In this document: piece after piece, positions 19,392 to 28,147 of the stretch | How the letters are laid out: each line of letters opens with the position of its first letter | Position numbering within the stretch: position 1 is the stretch's first letter | Origin: Atlantibacter subterraneus | GTDB taxonomy: Bacteria > Pseudomonadota > Gammaproteobacteria > Enterobacterales > Enterobacteriaceae | Assembly: GCF_027853245.1 (NCBI RefSeq) | Contig: NZ_JAPTZM010000008.1 | Strand: one strand, 5' to 3' | Length of the DNA stretch: 64,000 nt | The notes under the pieces: model-generated | Databases searched by the model: none | Told to the model about the DNA's origin: nothing | Seen by the model: only the letters and a program-made list of their open reading frames with translations | Translations under genes and position numbers: made by a program

Positions 19392-20394
19392 ATTGGGCTA
19401 AAGTCGCCACCATCACCGCTTTGATGGTGTGCATGCGGTTTTCCGCCTGGTCGAACACAATGCTGCTCGGCGATTCAAACACCTCATTAGTGACTTCGAT
19501 GCCGCCGTGCATCCCGTACTGCTCCGCCATCTGCTTGCCAACGGTAGTTTCTTCATCGTGAAACGCCGGTAAACAGTGCAGGAATTTGACCTGCGGATTG
19601 CCGGTCAGCGCCATCATCTGGCTATTCACCTGGTAATCACGCAGCAGCGCGATGCGCTCGGCCCATTTCTCTTTGGCTTCGCCCATGGACACCCACACGT
19701 CGGTGTAGATAAAGTCTGCGCCCTTCACGCCTGCCGCAATGTCTTCGGTGAGGGTGATTTTGCCGCCGGTTTGCGCCGCCATGGCTTTGCACTCTTCTAC
19801 CAGCGCCGCGTCCGGCCAGCAGGCTTTTGGAGCCACCAGGCGCAGATCCAGCCCGGTGAGCGCGGCGGCTTCCAGCATGGAGTTGCCCATGTTGTTGCGC
19901 GCGTCGCCCGTATACACCAGCGTCATCTCGCTAAAAGATTTACCTGGCAGATGCTCGCGCATGGTCAGCAAATCCGCCAGCAGCTGGGTCGGATGGAATT
20001 CGTTGGTCAGGCCGTTCCACACCGGGACGCCGGCGTACTGCGCCAGGGTTTCCACAACTTCCTGACCGTGGCCGCGATACTGGATGCCGTCATACATCCG
20101 GCCCAGCACCCGGGCGGTATCTTTAATTGATTCTTTATGCCCAATCTGACTGCCGCTCGGGCCGAGATAAGTGACGCGAGCGCCCTGGTCGTAAGCGGCA
20201 ACTTCGAAAGAGCATCGTGTACGGGTTGAGTCTTTTTCGAAGATGAGCGCGATGTTTTTACCAGTAAGCTTTTGAACTTCTTTGCCATTCTTTTTATCGC
20301 TTTTTAGCGTTGCGGCAAGATCGAGCAATGCGTTTATCTGTGCAGGGGTAAAATCTAATAATTTCAGAAAGTGTTTTTGATAGAAAGCCGACAT
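19390..20394 (-). CDS. argI: Ornithine carbamoyltransferase ArgI
   Basis: 334-aa trimeric cytosolic enzyme that makes citrulline from ornithine and carbamoyl phosphate in arginine synthesis. It has the carbamoyl-phosphate motif STRTRCSFE (~56-64), HPTQ (~134-137), the ornithine/SMG loop VSMGE, and HCLP near 273-276 with the active-site cysteine. The start at 20394 gives MSAFYQKHFLKLLDFT. A double ARG box lies 28-66 bp upstream of the ATG, so ArgR with arginine should repress it. No argF paralogue is in view. Confidence 0.97.
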   Translation of the reverse strand: MSAFYQKHFLKLLDFTPAQINALLDLAATLKSDKKNGKEVQKLTGKNIALIFEKDSTRTRCSFEVAAYDQGARVTYLGPSGSQIGHKESIKDTARVLGRMYDGIQYRGHGQEVVETLAQYAGVPVWNGLTNEFHPTQLLADLLTMREHLPGKSFSEMTLVYTGDARNNMGNSMLEAAALTGLDLRLVAPKACWPDAALVEECKAMAAQTGGKITLTEDIAAGVKGADFIYTDVWVSMGEAKEKWAERIALLRDYQVNSQMMALTGNPQVKFLHCLPAFHDEETTVGKQMAEQYGMHGGIEVTNEVFESPSSIVFDQAENRMHTIKAVMVATLAQ

Positions 20395-20421
20395 AGTTCC
20401 CTCACCTGGCTGATGCCACTT

Positions 20422-20460
20422 ATTGAATTAAAATTCAATTTATATGTATGAATATGCATT
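20422..20460 (-). promoter_or_regulatory. Double ARG box (ArgR operator) of argI
   Basis: ATTGAATTAAAATTCAAT (20422-20439) is an almost perfect 18-bp ARG box. A second box at 20443-20460 (core TGTAT-GAAT-ATGCA) follows after 3 bp, the standard tandem spacing for hexameric ArgR. Confidence 0.9.
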
Positions 20461-20558
20461 TGCAACCCCGAAAAATAAAACTTTTGCCGGAAAGGTGGAG
20501 GCAATCACTGGGGTATGTGAAAATAGTAACTATCTGCCAACACATTGAGGAACGAGCC

Positions 20559-20984
20559 ATGGCAAACCCGGAACTACTGGAAGAACAACGCGAAGAAACG
20601 CGTCTTATCATTGAAGAGTTGCTTGAGGACGGCAGCGATCCGGATGCGCTGTACACCATCGAACATCACCTCTCGGCAGATGATTTTGAAACGCTCGAAA
20701 AAGCCGCGGTTGAAGCCTTCAAAATGGGTTATGAAGTCACCGACCCGGAAGAGCTGGAACTGGACGAAGGCGAAACCGTGATCTGCTGCGATGTGCTGAG
20801 CGAGTGCGCGCTCAATGCCGAGCTGATTGACGCGCAGGTAGCGCAGCTGCTGGACCTGGCTGAAAAATTCGATGTCGAATATGACGGTTGGGGCACCTAC
20901 TTCGAAGATCCGAACGGTGAAGAGGGTGAAGACGGCGACGATGACGAATACATGGATGATGATGACGACGGCGTCCGTCACTAA
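20559..20984 (+). CDS. rraB: Ribonuclease E inhibitor RraB
   Basis: 141-aa acidic protein that binds the C-terminal region of RNase E and changes degradosome composition. The start ATG 20559 (MANPELLEEQREETRL) is chosen over 20448 because it has GAGGAACGAG upstream and matches the family. The C-terminus is a run of Asp/Glu (GEEGEDGDDDEYMDDDDDG), as in homologues. It is divergent from argI. Confidence 0.95.
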   Translation: MANPELLEEQREETRLIIEELLEDGSDPDALYTIEHHLSADDFETLEKAAVEAFKMGYEVTDPEELELDEGETVICCDVLSECALNAELIDAQVAQLLDLAEKFDVEYDGWGTYFEDPNGEEGEDGDDDEYMDDDDDGVRH

Positions 20985-21029
20985 TATCGCGCGGCGGCGG
21001 CCTCTGGCTGCCGCCCTGAAGGATAGCGA

Positions 21030-21788
21030 ATGAACACCTCTGCACTACTCGAACCGGTCCATCAATTCCTCCACTGCACCACCCCGGATGCCTGGCTGCA
21101 AAAAGCCAGACGGCCAGAAAACCTACCGCTGTTGTTAACCGACCATATGATTTGCGAACTCAAAGCCGCGCAGACCGCGATGCTGCTGATCCGTAAATAC
21201 GTGGCGGACAAATCCGGCTCAGACATGCTGCTCGAGTGGCTCAGGCCCTATGAAACCTTCGCGTTTTATAACGGCCCGGAGGTGGATTTCGTGGCGCTGC
21301 AAAAGCGCGTCAGCAAAAGCGAGATGCCGAAAACCGACGATCCCTGGGGCCAGGCGCTGATCGACAGCATGGTGCTGTTGATTAAAGAGGAGCTGCACCA
21401 TTTCTGGCAGGTGCGGGAGGTGATGACCGCACGTGACATCCCGTATGTGAAAATCACCGCCAGCCGCTATGCCAAAGGGCTGTTGCGCGCTATTCGCACC
21501 CATGAACCTGCAATGCTGATCGACAAGCTGATCTGCGGAGCCTACATCGAGGCGCGTTCCTGCGAACGTTTTGCCGCGCTGGCCCCGTATCTCGACGATG
21601 AGTTACAAAAGTTCTATCTCTCCCTGCTGCGCTCTGAAGCGCGCCATTACCAGGATTATCTGGCTCTGGCGCAGCAAATCTCGCCAGACGATATCGCGCC
21701 CCGCGTGCGTTATTTAGGCGAAGTGGAAGCCGGGCTGATCCAGTCGCCCGACGCGGAGTTTCGTTTCCATAGCGGCGTTCCGGTTTAA
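21030..21788 (+). CDS. miaE: tRNA 2-methylthio-N6-isopentenyl adenosine hydroxylase MiaE
   Basis: 252-aa nonheme diiron monooxygenase that hydroxylates ms2i6A37 to ms2io6A37 in tRNAs reading UNN codons, in the presence of oxygen. Diiron ligands are visible as CELKAAQ, EELHHFW and, near the C-terminus, SEARHYQDY (ExxH). It is 45 bp after rraB in the same direction. The gene is present in Salmonella and many enterobacteria but missing from E. coli K-12, which helps to exclude K-12-like E. coli as host. Confidence 0.93.
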   Translation: MNTSALLEPVHQFLHCTTPDAWLQKARRPENLPLLLTDHMICELKAAQTAMLLIRKYVADKSGSDMLLEWLRPYETFAFYNGPEVDFVALQKRVSKSEMPKTDDPWGQALIDSMVLLIKEELHHFWQVREVMTARDIPYVKITASRYAKGLLRAIRTHEPAMLIDKLICGAYIEARSCERFAALAPYLDDELQKFYLSLLRSEARHYQDYLALAQQISPDDIAPRVRYLGEVEAGLIQSPDAEFRFHSGVPV

Positions 21789-21878
21789 CTCTCCTAAAAT
21801 TGGCAGGTATTCGCCTGAGAGGGTGACAAATCCGCTCAGCCTGGTAAAAAGAAGCCTTTGCATATCTCAGGGAAAATT

Positions 21879-22703
21879 ATGAACTGGACACACGTTATTC
21901 TTGCAGGCTATATCGGCGCGGTTATTGCCATCGTGGTTGGTGTATTTCGTAAAAAGGGCTGGATCGGCAAAACCAGCGCCGTGATTATCGCGCTGCTTGC
22001 TATCGTGGTGTGGAACATCATCGACGTGAAGTACCTGATCCCGCGCGATAGCGTTACGCAGCAGATGACGGAAAGTGAGAAGTTTGACGCCGCGATGGAG
22101 CGGTTGCCGCTGTACCAAATCATTCGCGAGCAGGAGCCGGAAGCCTGGAGCCGCATTCGCGAGCAGGCGCTGGCGATGCAGAAAGCGGGTGAGTCAGAGC
22201 AGAATGTCATCGACGCGATCCAGCCGCAAATCCTCGCTATCCAGATGGCGCGTCTGCAAACCGCGCCGGATGCCAACGTCGTCGCGTTTATGCAGGCCAA
22301 CATGCAGCAGACCGCCCTGATCCAAAAGCAGAGCGACGACGCCTGTTTCCGCTTCCTGTTCCCGGCGGTGAAAGGGGGCATTAACGCAGCCAGAATGCTG
22401 CCGGCTGACGTCACCCAACACCGTCTGGATGTGGATGCCGAAATGATGCGCGCCGCGTATGGCCCGAATAAGCATCAGGTCACCCCGCAGGAGCGCCAGC
22501 AGGCGATGCAGGATGTCCAGCCCATCGTTCAGAAGCTGGTGCAACAGTATGGCCAGGATATCACGTTAATGAACGAACCGCAGAAAGCGGCGGGGAAAGA
22601 GGGCGTGGTGTGTAACATCACCCAGGATTTGTGGCGCAACGTGCTGCAACTGCCGGTGAATAAAGCGGCGGGGATTATTCGTTATTCGGTCAGCGCTGAG
22701 TAA
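21879..22703 (+). CDS. Conserved inner-membrane protein of unknown function
   Basis: 274 aa. The first ~50 residues hold two hydrophobic helices with a short basic turn (FRKKGWIGK) between them. The remaining ~220 residues look helical, soluble and charged, probably periplasmic or cytosolic, with two cysteines. I do not recognise the family. The start MNWTHVIL (21879) with an AGGGA site is preferred over 21858. It is monocistronic, between miaE and a bidirectional terminator. Confidence 0.75.
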   Translation: MNWTHVILAGYIGAVIAIVVGVFRKKGWIGKTSAVIIALLAIVVWNIIDVKYLIPRDSVTQQMTESEKFDAAMERLPLYQIIREQEPEAWSRIREQALAMQKAGESEQNVIDAIQPQILAIQMARLQTAPDANVVAFMQANMQQTALIQKQSDDACFRFLFPAVKGGINAARMLPADVTQHRLDVDAEMMRAAYGPNKHQVTPQERQQAMQDVQPIVQKLVQQYGQDITLMNEPQKAAGKEGVVCNITQDLWRNVLQLPVNKAAGIIRYSVSAE

Positions 22704-22729
22704 AGCACCTCAACATGAGGCCTTGAGCA

Positions 22730-22770
22730 AAAAAACCTCGCCTCCTGATGAACAGAGGCGAGGTTTTTTA
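22730..22770. terminator. Bidirectional terminator before yjgM
   Basis: CCTCGCCTC (22736-22744) pairs with GAGGCGAGG (22755-22763), flanked by A-run and T-run, so it works on both strands for the membrane-protein gene and for yjgM. Confidence 0.88.
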
Positions 22771-22799
22771 TACGCGGGAACACGCTCAGAGAAGAGAGA

Positions 22800-23303
22800 T
22801 CAGAGGCTTTTCAGCATCCGCACTTCGCAATCCACATGACCGGTACAGCCGAGCGGTTCGCTGATACGGGAAAACCCCAGGTGCTCATACAGCGCGATGG
22901 CTTCTTTCAGGAAAGCGGTGGTTTCCAGATAGCAGCGGGTAAAGCCCTGCTGTTTAGCGAAATCCATCGCCATCAGCGCCAGTTTCTTGGCCTGGCCCTG
23001 ACCGCGCGCCTCGGGCAAAAAATACATCTTTTGCAGCTCGCAGATATCCGGCTCGCTGCATGACAGCGGGGCAACGCCGCCTCCGCCGACCACTTTACCG
23101 TCTCGTACGACCACCCAGTAGGCGTGCCCCGGCTGGCTATAAAGTTCGTACAGGGTATCCAGGGTGGGATCGGCCACGGTGTAGCCTTTGTCGGCAGTTA
23201 AGCCGTACTCAGCGGAAACAGTACGGATGACGCTCGCAATGGCGGCATTATCGTGAGGGGCGATCGGGCGCAACGAGAGGTCAACCCGGGTAGCTATGGT
23301 CAT
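22800..23303 (-). CDS. yjgM: GNAT-family N-acetyltransferase YjgM
   Basis: 167-aa acetyl-CoA-dependent acetyltransferase, the same length as E. coli YjgM when started at ATG 23303. The GNAT acetyl-CoA loop reads LPEARGQGQAKKL (~95-107), preceded by the beta-strand KMYF, and ALYEHLGF marks the C-terminal substrate-side motif. Substrate unknown. It is monocistronic and ends at the terminator at 22736. Confidence 0.9.
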   Translation of the reverse strand: MTIATRVDLSLRPIAPHDNAAIASVIRTVSAEYGLTADKGYTVADPTLDTLYELYSQPGHAYWVVVRDGKVVGGGGVAPLSCSEPDICELQKMYFLPEARGQGQAKKLALMAMDFAKQQGFTRCYLETTAFLKEAIALYEHLGFSRISEPLGCTGHVDCEVRMLKSL

Positions 23304-23483
23304 GACAGCGCTCAGAAAAATTAACAAAATGTATCGCCTTTAATACCACTGTTAATTTCTATTCGCAAGATTCTGAAAAAAATGCTTCTGAGCCGGTTAT
23401 GCATTTAACTTACTTAATGGCTGTGTTGCAATAGTAAATGCGAACACGAGTAAATTATTTTATGGCTAAGGGACTGTAGCGAA

Positions 23484-24671
23484 ATGGATCTGGAAAAAAA
23501 TGCCGACAGGCGACACACCTTTGTTTTTCATGGCAAAGGGATTGAGTATTTTGGTATCTGGTTAGTTAATGCTTTCTTGACGATAATTACGCTTGGGATT
23601 TATCTTCCCTGGGCGGTGGTGAAAACCAGGAAATATATTTGTTCGAAAACAGAGTTGTCAGGTGCCTTTTTTAGCTATCATGCAAAGGGCAGCGCGATTT
23701 TTGTTAGTTGGCTACTGTTTTTTATCTTATACGTGATATTTGTTGTGGTGTTGGTAAATCAAAAAGCCGTTGCCGCCAGTATCATGTTGCTTCTTTTTGT
23801 GCTGTTTATTCCATGGGGTATTGTGCTGAGTTTGCGCTATCAGGCGTTAATGACCAGGTTAAATGGTATCCGCTTTTCTTTTCATTGCTCTCTGCTACGA
23901 GCATGGTGGGTAATGATGGGTTGCCCGCTGTTACTGATGATTGCTTGCGCGTTGATTTTATTTGGATTTATGAAAGCAATGCCTTCACCCGATAGTCTTA
24001 ACGGATTGATCGTAAATACTATTATACTGGTGCTGATGGCGTTTATTTTACTTGGCATTATCAATGGAATATCTATGGCGATGTGGATGAGAATGTTCGC
24101 TGGCTCATCCTCATTCGGTAACTTACGGTTTTCTGCATTCATTAACACTAAACAGTGCATAAAGATAAGCATGTTAAGTTATTTGATGCTATTACCGTTT
24201 ATTGGGGTATTAATAAAGATTAATGCACCCCTATTTTCAGAGGTTTCACTTTCAATCATGTCTGGGTTAAGCCAGTCGGAAATCGAAGCGAACATTTTTG
24301 CAAACCATATTGACGTTATCGTCACAAGCTATTTAATTTATTTTCTGGCCATTCTGGTGTACGTTGGGTATTTATTGACTGCCTGCCGAAATTATTTTTG
24401 GTCAGCATTAACGTTAGGCAATAACATTCGCTTCTCATCAACGTTAAATTTCTCTCACATGGTATGGCTACTGTTAAGCAACTTTGCGTTGGTTGCAGTG
24501 ACATGTGGCCTGGCTTATCCCTGGGCTAAAATACGTTTACTACGGTATATGGCTTCCCATAGTGAAGTTATTGGATCTCTTGAGGACATTCAGGATTCAG
24601 ACGAGGTAATGAAGTTAGGGTTCATGACGGTGCTGTCACGCGGGCTGATAGTCACTATTCCTTTTACTTAA
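23484..24671 (+). CDS. yjgN: DUF898 inner-membrane protein YjgN
   Basis: 395-aa polytopic membrane protein with about ten hydrophobic segments in two similar halves; the motif LGIYLPWAVVKTRKY in the N-half is echoed by CGLAYPWAKIRLLRY in the C-half, which points to internal duplication. It has the size of E. coli YjgN (DUF898). Function unknown. It is more AT-rich than its neighbours and sits between yjgM and valS as in E. coli. Confidence 0.9.
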   Translation: MDLEKNADRRHTFVFHGKGIEYFGIWLVNAFLTIITLGIYLPWAVVKTRKYICSKTELSGAFFSYHAKGSAIFVSWLLFFILYVIFVVVLVNQKAVAASIMLLLFVLFIPWGIVLSLRYQALMTRLNGIRFSFHCSLLRAWWVMMGCPLLLMIACALILFGFMKAMPSPDSLNGLIVNTIILVLMAFILLGIINGISMAMWMRMFAGSSSFGNLRFSAFINTKQCIKISMLSYLMLLPFIGVLIKINAPLFSEVSLSIMSGLSQSEIEANIFANHIDVIVTSYLIYFLAILVYVGYLLTACRNYFWSALTLGNNIRFSSTLNFSHMVWLLLSNFALVAVTCGLAYPWAKIRLLRYMASHSEVIGSLEDIQDSDEVMKLGFMTVLSRGLIVTIPFT

Positions 24672-24704
24672 TCTTTAGAATGAAGTTACTGAGTCGATAT
24701 CAAT

Positions 24705-24735
24705 AAAAAAGCCGGGTTAACAAACCCGGCTTTTT
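24705..24735. terminator. Bidirectional terminator between yjgN and valS
   Basis: GCCGGGTT (24711-24718) pairs with AACCCGGC (24723-24730) around a 4-nt loop, with A6 before and T5 after, serving both convergent genes. Confidence 0.88.
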
Positions 24736-24751
24736 CGTTCAACCTAAACGC

Positions 24752-27607
24752 TTACAGCGCGGCAATCACGCCCTGCTGCTCAATCAGCGTCGCTTTGGCA
24801 TCATGGAACGCCTGCAGACGCTCGCGCTCTTTCGCCACCACCGCTTCCGGCGCGCGGGCTACAAAGCCTTCGTTGCCCAGCTTGCTTTCGATCTTGCCGA
24901 TTTCGATCTCAACTTTTTCCACTTCTTTGGCCAGACGCGCCAGCTCAGCAGATTTATCGATAAGACCGGCCATCGGGATCAGCAATTCCGCGCCGTCGAT
25001 GATTTTGGTCACCGACACCGGACCTTTGTCGCCGTCGTCCAGCAGAGTGATACTTTGCAGGCGCGCCAGGTTCAGCAGGAAGCTGCGGTTATCGTTCACG
25101 CGGCGCTGAGCATCGGCGCTGGCACCGCGCAGCAGCACGTCCAGCGGTTTGCTCGGCGCGATGTTCATTTCCGCGCGGATATTACGCACTGCCACAATCG
25201 CCTGCTTCAGCCATTCGGTATCGGTACGCGCCGCTTCGTCATCCAGCGCCACGTCGTAAGCCGGGAACGGTTGCAGCATGATGGTATCGGCATCGATGCC
25301 TTTCAGCACTTTCACGCGCTGCCAGATGGTCTCGGTGATAAACGGAATAATCGGGTGCGCCAGGCGCAGCAGACCTTCCAGCACGTTGACCAGCGTATTG
25401 CGGGTGCCGCGCAGTTCCGCTTCAGAACCGCCGTTCATTACCGGTTTGGTGAGTTCCAGATACCAGTCGCAGAACTGGTTCCAGGTGAACTCATACAGGA
25501 TGCCCGCTGCGATATCGAAACGGTAGCTATCCAGCGCTTCACGGTAGGCTTTCACGGTGCGGTTGAATTCCGCCAGGATCCAGCGATCTGCCAGAGACAG
25601 CACTTTCTCGCCGCCGTTGAAGCCGCAATCCTGATCTTCGGTGTTCATCAGCACAAAACGGCTGGCGTTCCACAGCTTGTTACAGAAGTTGCGATAGCCT
25701 TCAAGACGCTTCATATCCCAGTTAATATCGCGGCCGGTAGAGGCCAGCGCCGCCAGGGTGAAGCGCAGGGCATCGGTGCCGTGCGGCTCAATGCCGTTCG
25801 GGAACTGCTTCTCGGTACGCTTGCGGATTTTCTCTGCCAGCTGCGGCTGCATCATGTTGCCGGTGCGTTTTTCCAGCAGCTCTTCCAGGGAGATACCGTC
25901 CACCATGTCCAGCGGGTCAATCACGTTACCCTTGGATTTGGACATCTTCTGGCCTTCGTCATCGCGGATCAGGCCGGTCATGTATACCGTGTGGAACGGC
26001 ACCTGCGGCTTGCCGTTTTCATCTTTGATGAAGTGCATGGTCATCATGATCATGCGGGCAATCCAGAAGAAGATGATGTCGAAGCCGGACACCATCACGC
26101 TGGTCGGGTGGAACTGGCGCAGCGCGTCGGTGTTTTCCGGCCAGCCGAGGGTAGAGAACGTCCACAGCGCGGAGGAGAACCAGGTGTCCAGCACGTCTTC
26201 GTCCTGACGCAGCGCAACGTCCGCGCCCAGGTTGTTTTCCTGACGCACTTCGTCTTCGCTACGGCCCACGTAGACATTGCCCTGGTCGTCATACCACGCC
26301 GGAATACGGTGGCCCCACCACAGCTGGCGGGAGATACACCAGTCCTGAATATCACGCATCCAGGAGAAGTACATGTTTTCATACTGCTTCGGCACGAACT
26401 GGATATCGCCGTTTTCCACCGCTTCCACGGCCGGTTTCGCCAGCACATCCGCGCGCACGTACCACTGGTCGGTCAGCATCGGTTCGATAACCACGCCGCC
26501 GCGATCGCCATAAGGAACCGTCAGGTCGTGCGGTTTGATCTCTTCCAGCAGGCCGAGTTCATCAATGGCCGCCACAACGGCTTTACGCGCGGCAAAACGT
26601 TCCATCTTCTGGAACTGCGCCGGGATCTCGCTGGAGTAAACGTCGGATTCGTTGCCTTTGGTGTCGTACACTTCTGCGCTTTCACGGATATCGCCGTCAA
26701 AGGTCAGAATGTTAATCATCGGCAGGGCGTGACGACGGCCCACTTCGTAGTCGTTGAAGTCGTGCGCCGGGGTGATTTTCACGCAGCCGGTGCCTTTCTC
26801 CATATCGGCGTGCTCGTCGCCAACAACCGGAATGCGGCGGTTAACCAACGGCAGCACCACGAATTTGCCGATCAGATCTTTGTAGCGCGGATCTTCCGGG
26901 TTAACGGCTACGCCGGTATCGCCCAGCAGGGTTTCCGGACGGGTGGTGGCAACAACCAGATAATCTTTGCCGTCAGCGGTTTTCGCGCCGTCGGCCAGCG
27001 GATAGCGGATGTGCCACATCGAGCCTTTAGACTCGCGGTTTTCCACTTCCAGATCGGAGATCGCGGTGCGCAGTTTCGGGTCCCAGTTTACCAGGCGTTT
27101 GCCGCGGTAAATCAGATCTTCCTGATACAGGCGCACGAACACTTCTTTCACCGCGTTGGACAGGCCTTCATCCATGGTGAAGCGCTCGCGCTCCCAGTCC
27201 ACGGAGTTGCCCAGACGGCGCATCTGGCGGGTAATAGTGCCGCCGGATTCTGCTTTCCACTGCCAGATTTTGTCGATGAACGCATCGCGGCCATAGTCGT
27301 GACGAGTTTTGCCCTCTTCGGCGGCAATTTTGCGCTCAACCACCATCTGGGTGGCGATACCGGCGTGGTCGGTGCCCGCCTGCCACAGGGTGTTTTTGCC
27401 CTGCATGCGCTGATAGCGGATCATGGTGTCCATGATGGTTTGCTGGAAGGCGTGACCCATATGCAAACTGCCGGTGACGTTCGGCGGCGGGATCATGATG
27501 CAGAAGCTTTCCTGGCTTTCGTCGCCATTGGGTTTAAAGTAGCCCTGCTGTTCCCAGTGCTCGTATAGCGGCTGTTCGATATCTTGTGGGTTATATGTCT
27601 TTTCCAT
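24752..27607 (-). CDS. valS: Valyl-tRNA synthetase ValS
   Basis: 951-aa class Ia aminoacyl-tRNA synthetase, full length. The HIGH-type motif is PPNVTGSLHMGH (~41-52) and the KMSKS loop is GQKMSKSKGN (~551-560). The CP1 editing domain lies between them, followed by an anticodon-binding domain (~680-830) and a C-terminal coiled coil (LARLAKEVEKVEIEIGKI). It begins 5 bp after the end of holC, so holC-valS form a unit. A long open frame on the opposite strand is only its shadow. Confidence 0.98.
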   Translation of the reverse strand: MEKTYNPQDIEQPLYEHWEQQGYFKPNGDESQESFCIMIPPPNVTGSLHMGHAFQQTIMDTMIRYQRMQGKNTLWQAGTDHAGIATQMVVERKIAAEEGKTRHDYGRDAFIDKIWQWKAESGGTITRQMRRLGNSVDWERERFTMDEGLSNAVKEVFVRLYQEDLIYRGKRLVNWDPKLRTAISDLEVENRESKGSMWHIRYPLADGAKTADGKDYLVVATTRPETLLGDTGVAVNPEDPRYKDLIGKFVVLPLVNRRIPVVGDEHADMEKGTGCVKITPAHDFNDYEVGRRHALPMINILTFDGDIRESAEVYDTKGNESDVYSSEIPAQFQKMERFAARKAVVAAIDELGLLEEIKPHDLTVPYGDRGGVVIEPMLTDQWYVRADVLAKPAVEAVENGDIQFVPKQYENMYFSWMRDIQDWCISRQLWWGHRIPAWYDDQGNVYVGRSEDEVRQENNLGADVALRQDEDVLDTWFSSALWTFSTLGWPENTDALRQFHPTSVMVSGFDIIFFWIARMIMMTMHFIKDENGKPQVPFHTVYMTGLIRDDEGQKMSKSKGNVIDPLDMVDGISLEELLEKRTGNMMQPQLAEKIRKRTEKQFPNGIEPHGTDALRFTLAALASTGRDINWDMKRLEGYRNFCNKLWNASRFVLMNTEDQDCGFNGGEKVLSLADRWILAEFNRTVKAYREALDSYRFDIAAGILYEFTWNQFCDWYLELTKPVMNGGSEAELRGTRNTLVNVLEGLLRLAHPIIPFITETIWQRVKVLKGIDADTIMLQPFPAYDVALDDEAARTDTEWLKQAIVAVRNIRAEMNIAPSKPLDVLLRGASADAQRRVNDNRSFLLNLARLQSITLLDDGDKGPVSVTKIIDGAELLIPMAGLIDKSAELARLAKEVEKVEIEIGKIESKLGNEGFVARAPEAVVAKERERLQAFHDAKATLIEQQGVIAAL

Positions 27608-27612
27608 TTCTG

Positions 27613-28068
27613 CTATGTCTTTGCGGCGCCGTAGGTGGCCGTGGTCAAGTGGAAACCAGCCACGCGATAGGCTTTATAGCGTTCGCGAGCCAGTTGTTTC
27701 TGGGTTTCTTCGTAAGGGACGAAGTCTATCACTTCCGGGAAAGCGGTGGCAAAATCTGCAAACCCCGGCAGCAGGCTGATCAGCACATCGCGCGCGCTGC
27801 TGCCGCGCTTCTGCGGCCAGGCTAACTCGACCGGTGCCCCGGCGCGCGGCCCTTCACCCGCCAGGTTATGCGGCACAAAACTGTCCGGATCGCGCGCCCA
27901 CAGCGCTTCATCAAGGCGTATCGCCTGGGCTTCGTTTTCACAGGCAATCAGAAGACGTTTACCCGCCCGCCAGCGTTCTGCGGCGATCTCACACACCAGT
28001 TGTTCAACGGCGCTCAGGCCGTTCTGATGGGTATCGTTGTCCAGCAGATAGAAGGTTGCACTCTTCAT
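27613..28068 (-). CDS. holC: DNA polymerase III chi subunit HolC
   Basis: 151-aa chi subunit of the clamp-loader complex; it links polymerase III to single-strand-binding protein. The N-terminus MKSATFYLLDNDTH and the central ACENEAQAIRLDEALW match the family. It is a few residues longer than the 147-aa E. coli protein because of its C-tail (TYGAAKT). It is 79 bp downstream of pepA and nearly touches valS, so pepA-holC-valS read in one direction. Confidence 0.96.
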   Translation of the reverse strand: MKSATFYLLDNDTHQNGLSAVEQLVCEIAAERWRAGKRLLIACENEAQAIRLDEALWARDPDSFVPHNLAGEGPRAGAPVELAWPQKRGSSARDVLISLLPGFADFATAFPEVIDFVPYEETQKQLARERYKAYRVAGFHLTTATYGAAKT

Positions 28069-28147
28069 AATATGGGGCTTCTTGTGATGACTTTAAACGC
28101 ACAGCCCGGCGAGAACCGGGCTGTGACAGGATGCTTACTGTACGCTG

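Noticed and set aside
20448..20558. Upstream extension of rraB
   Set aside because: It crosses the ARG boxes and lacks family similarity; ATG 20559 has a good ribosome site.
24803..27568. A 921-codon open frame antisense to valS
   Set aside because: It mirrors the valS reading frame, has no recognisable protein pattern and no ribosome site; long antisense frames are common opposite GC-rich conserved genes.
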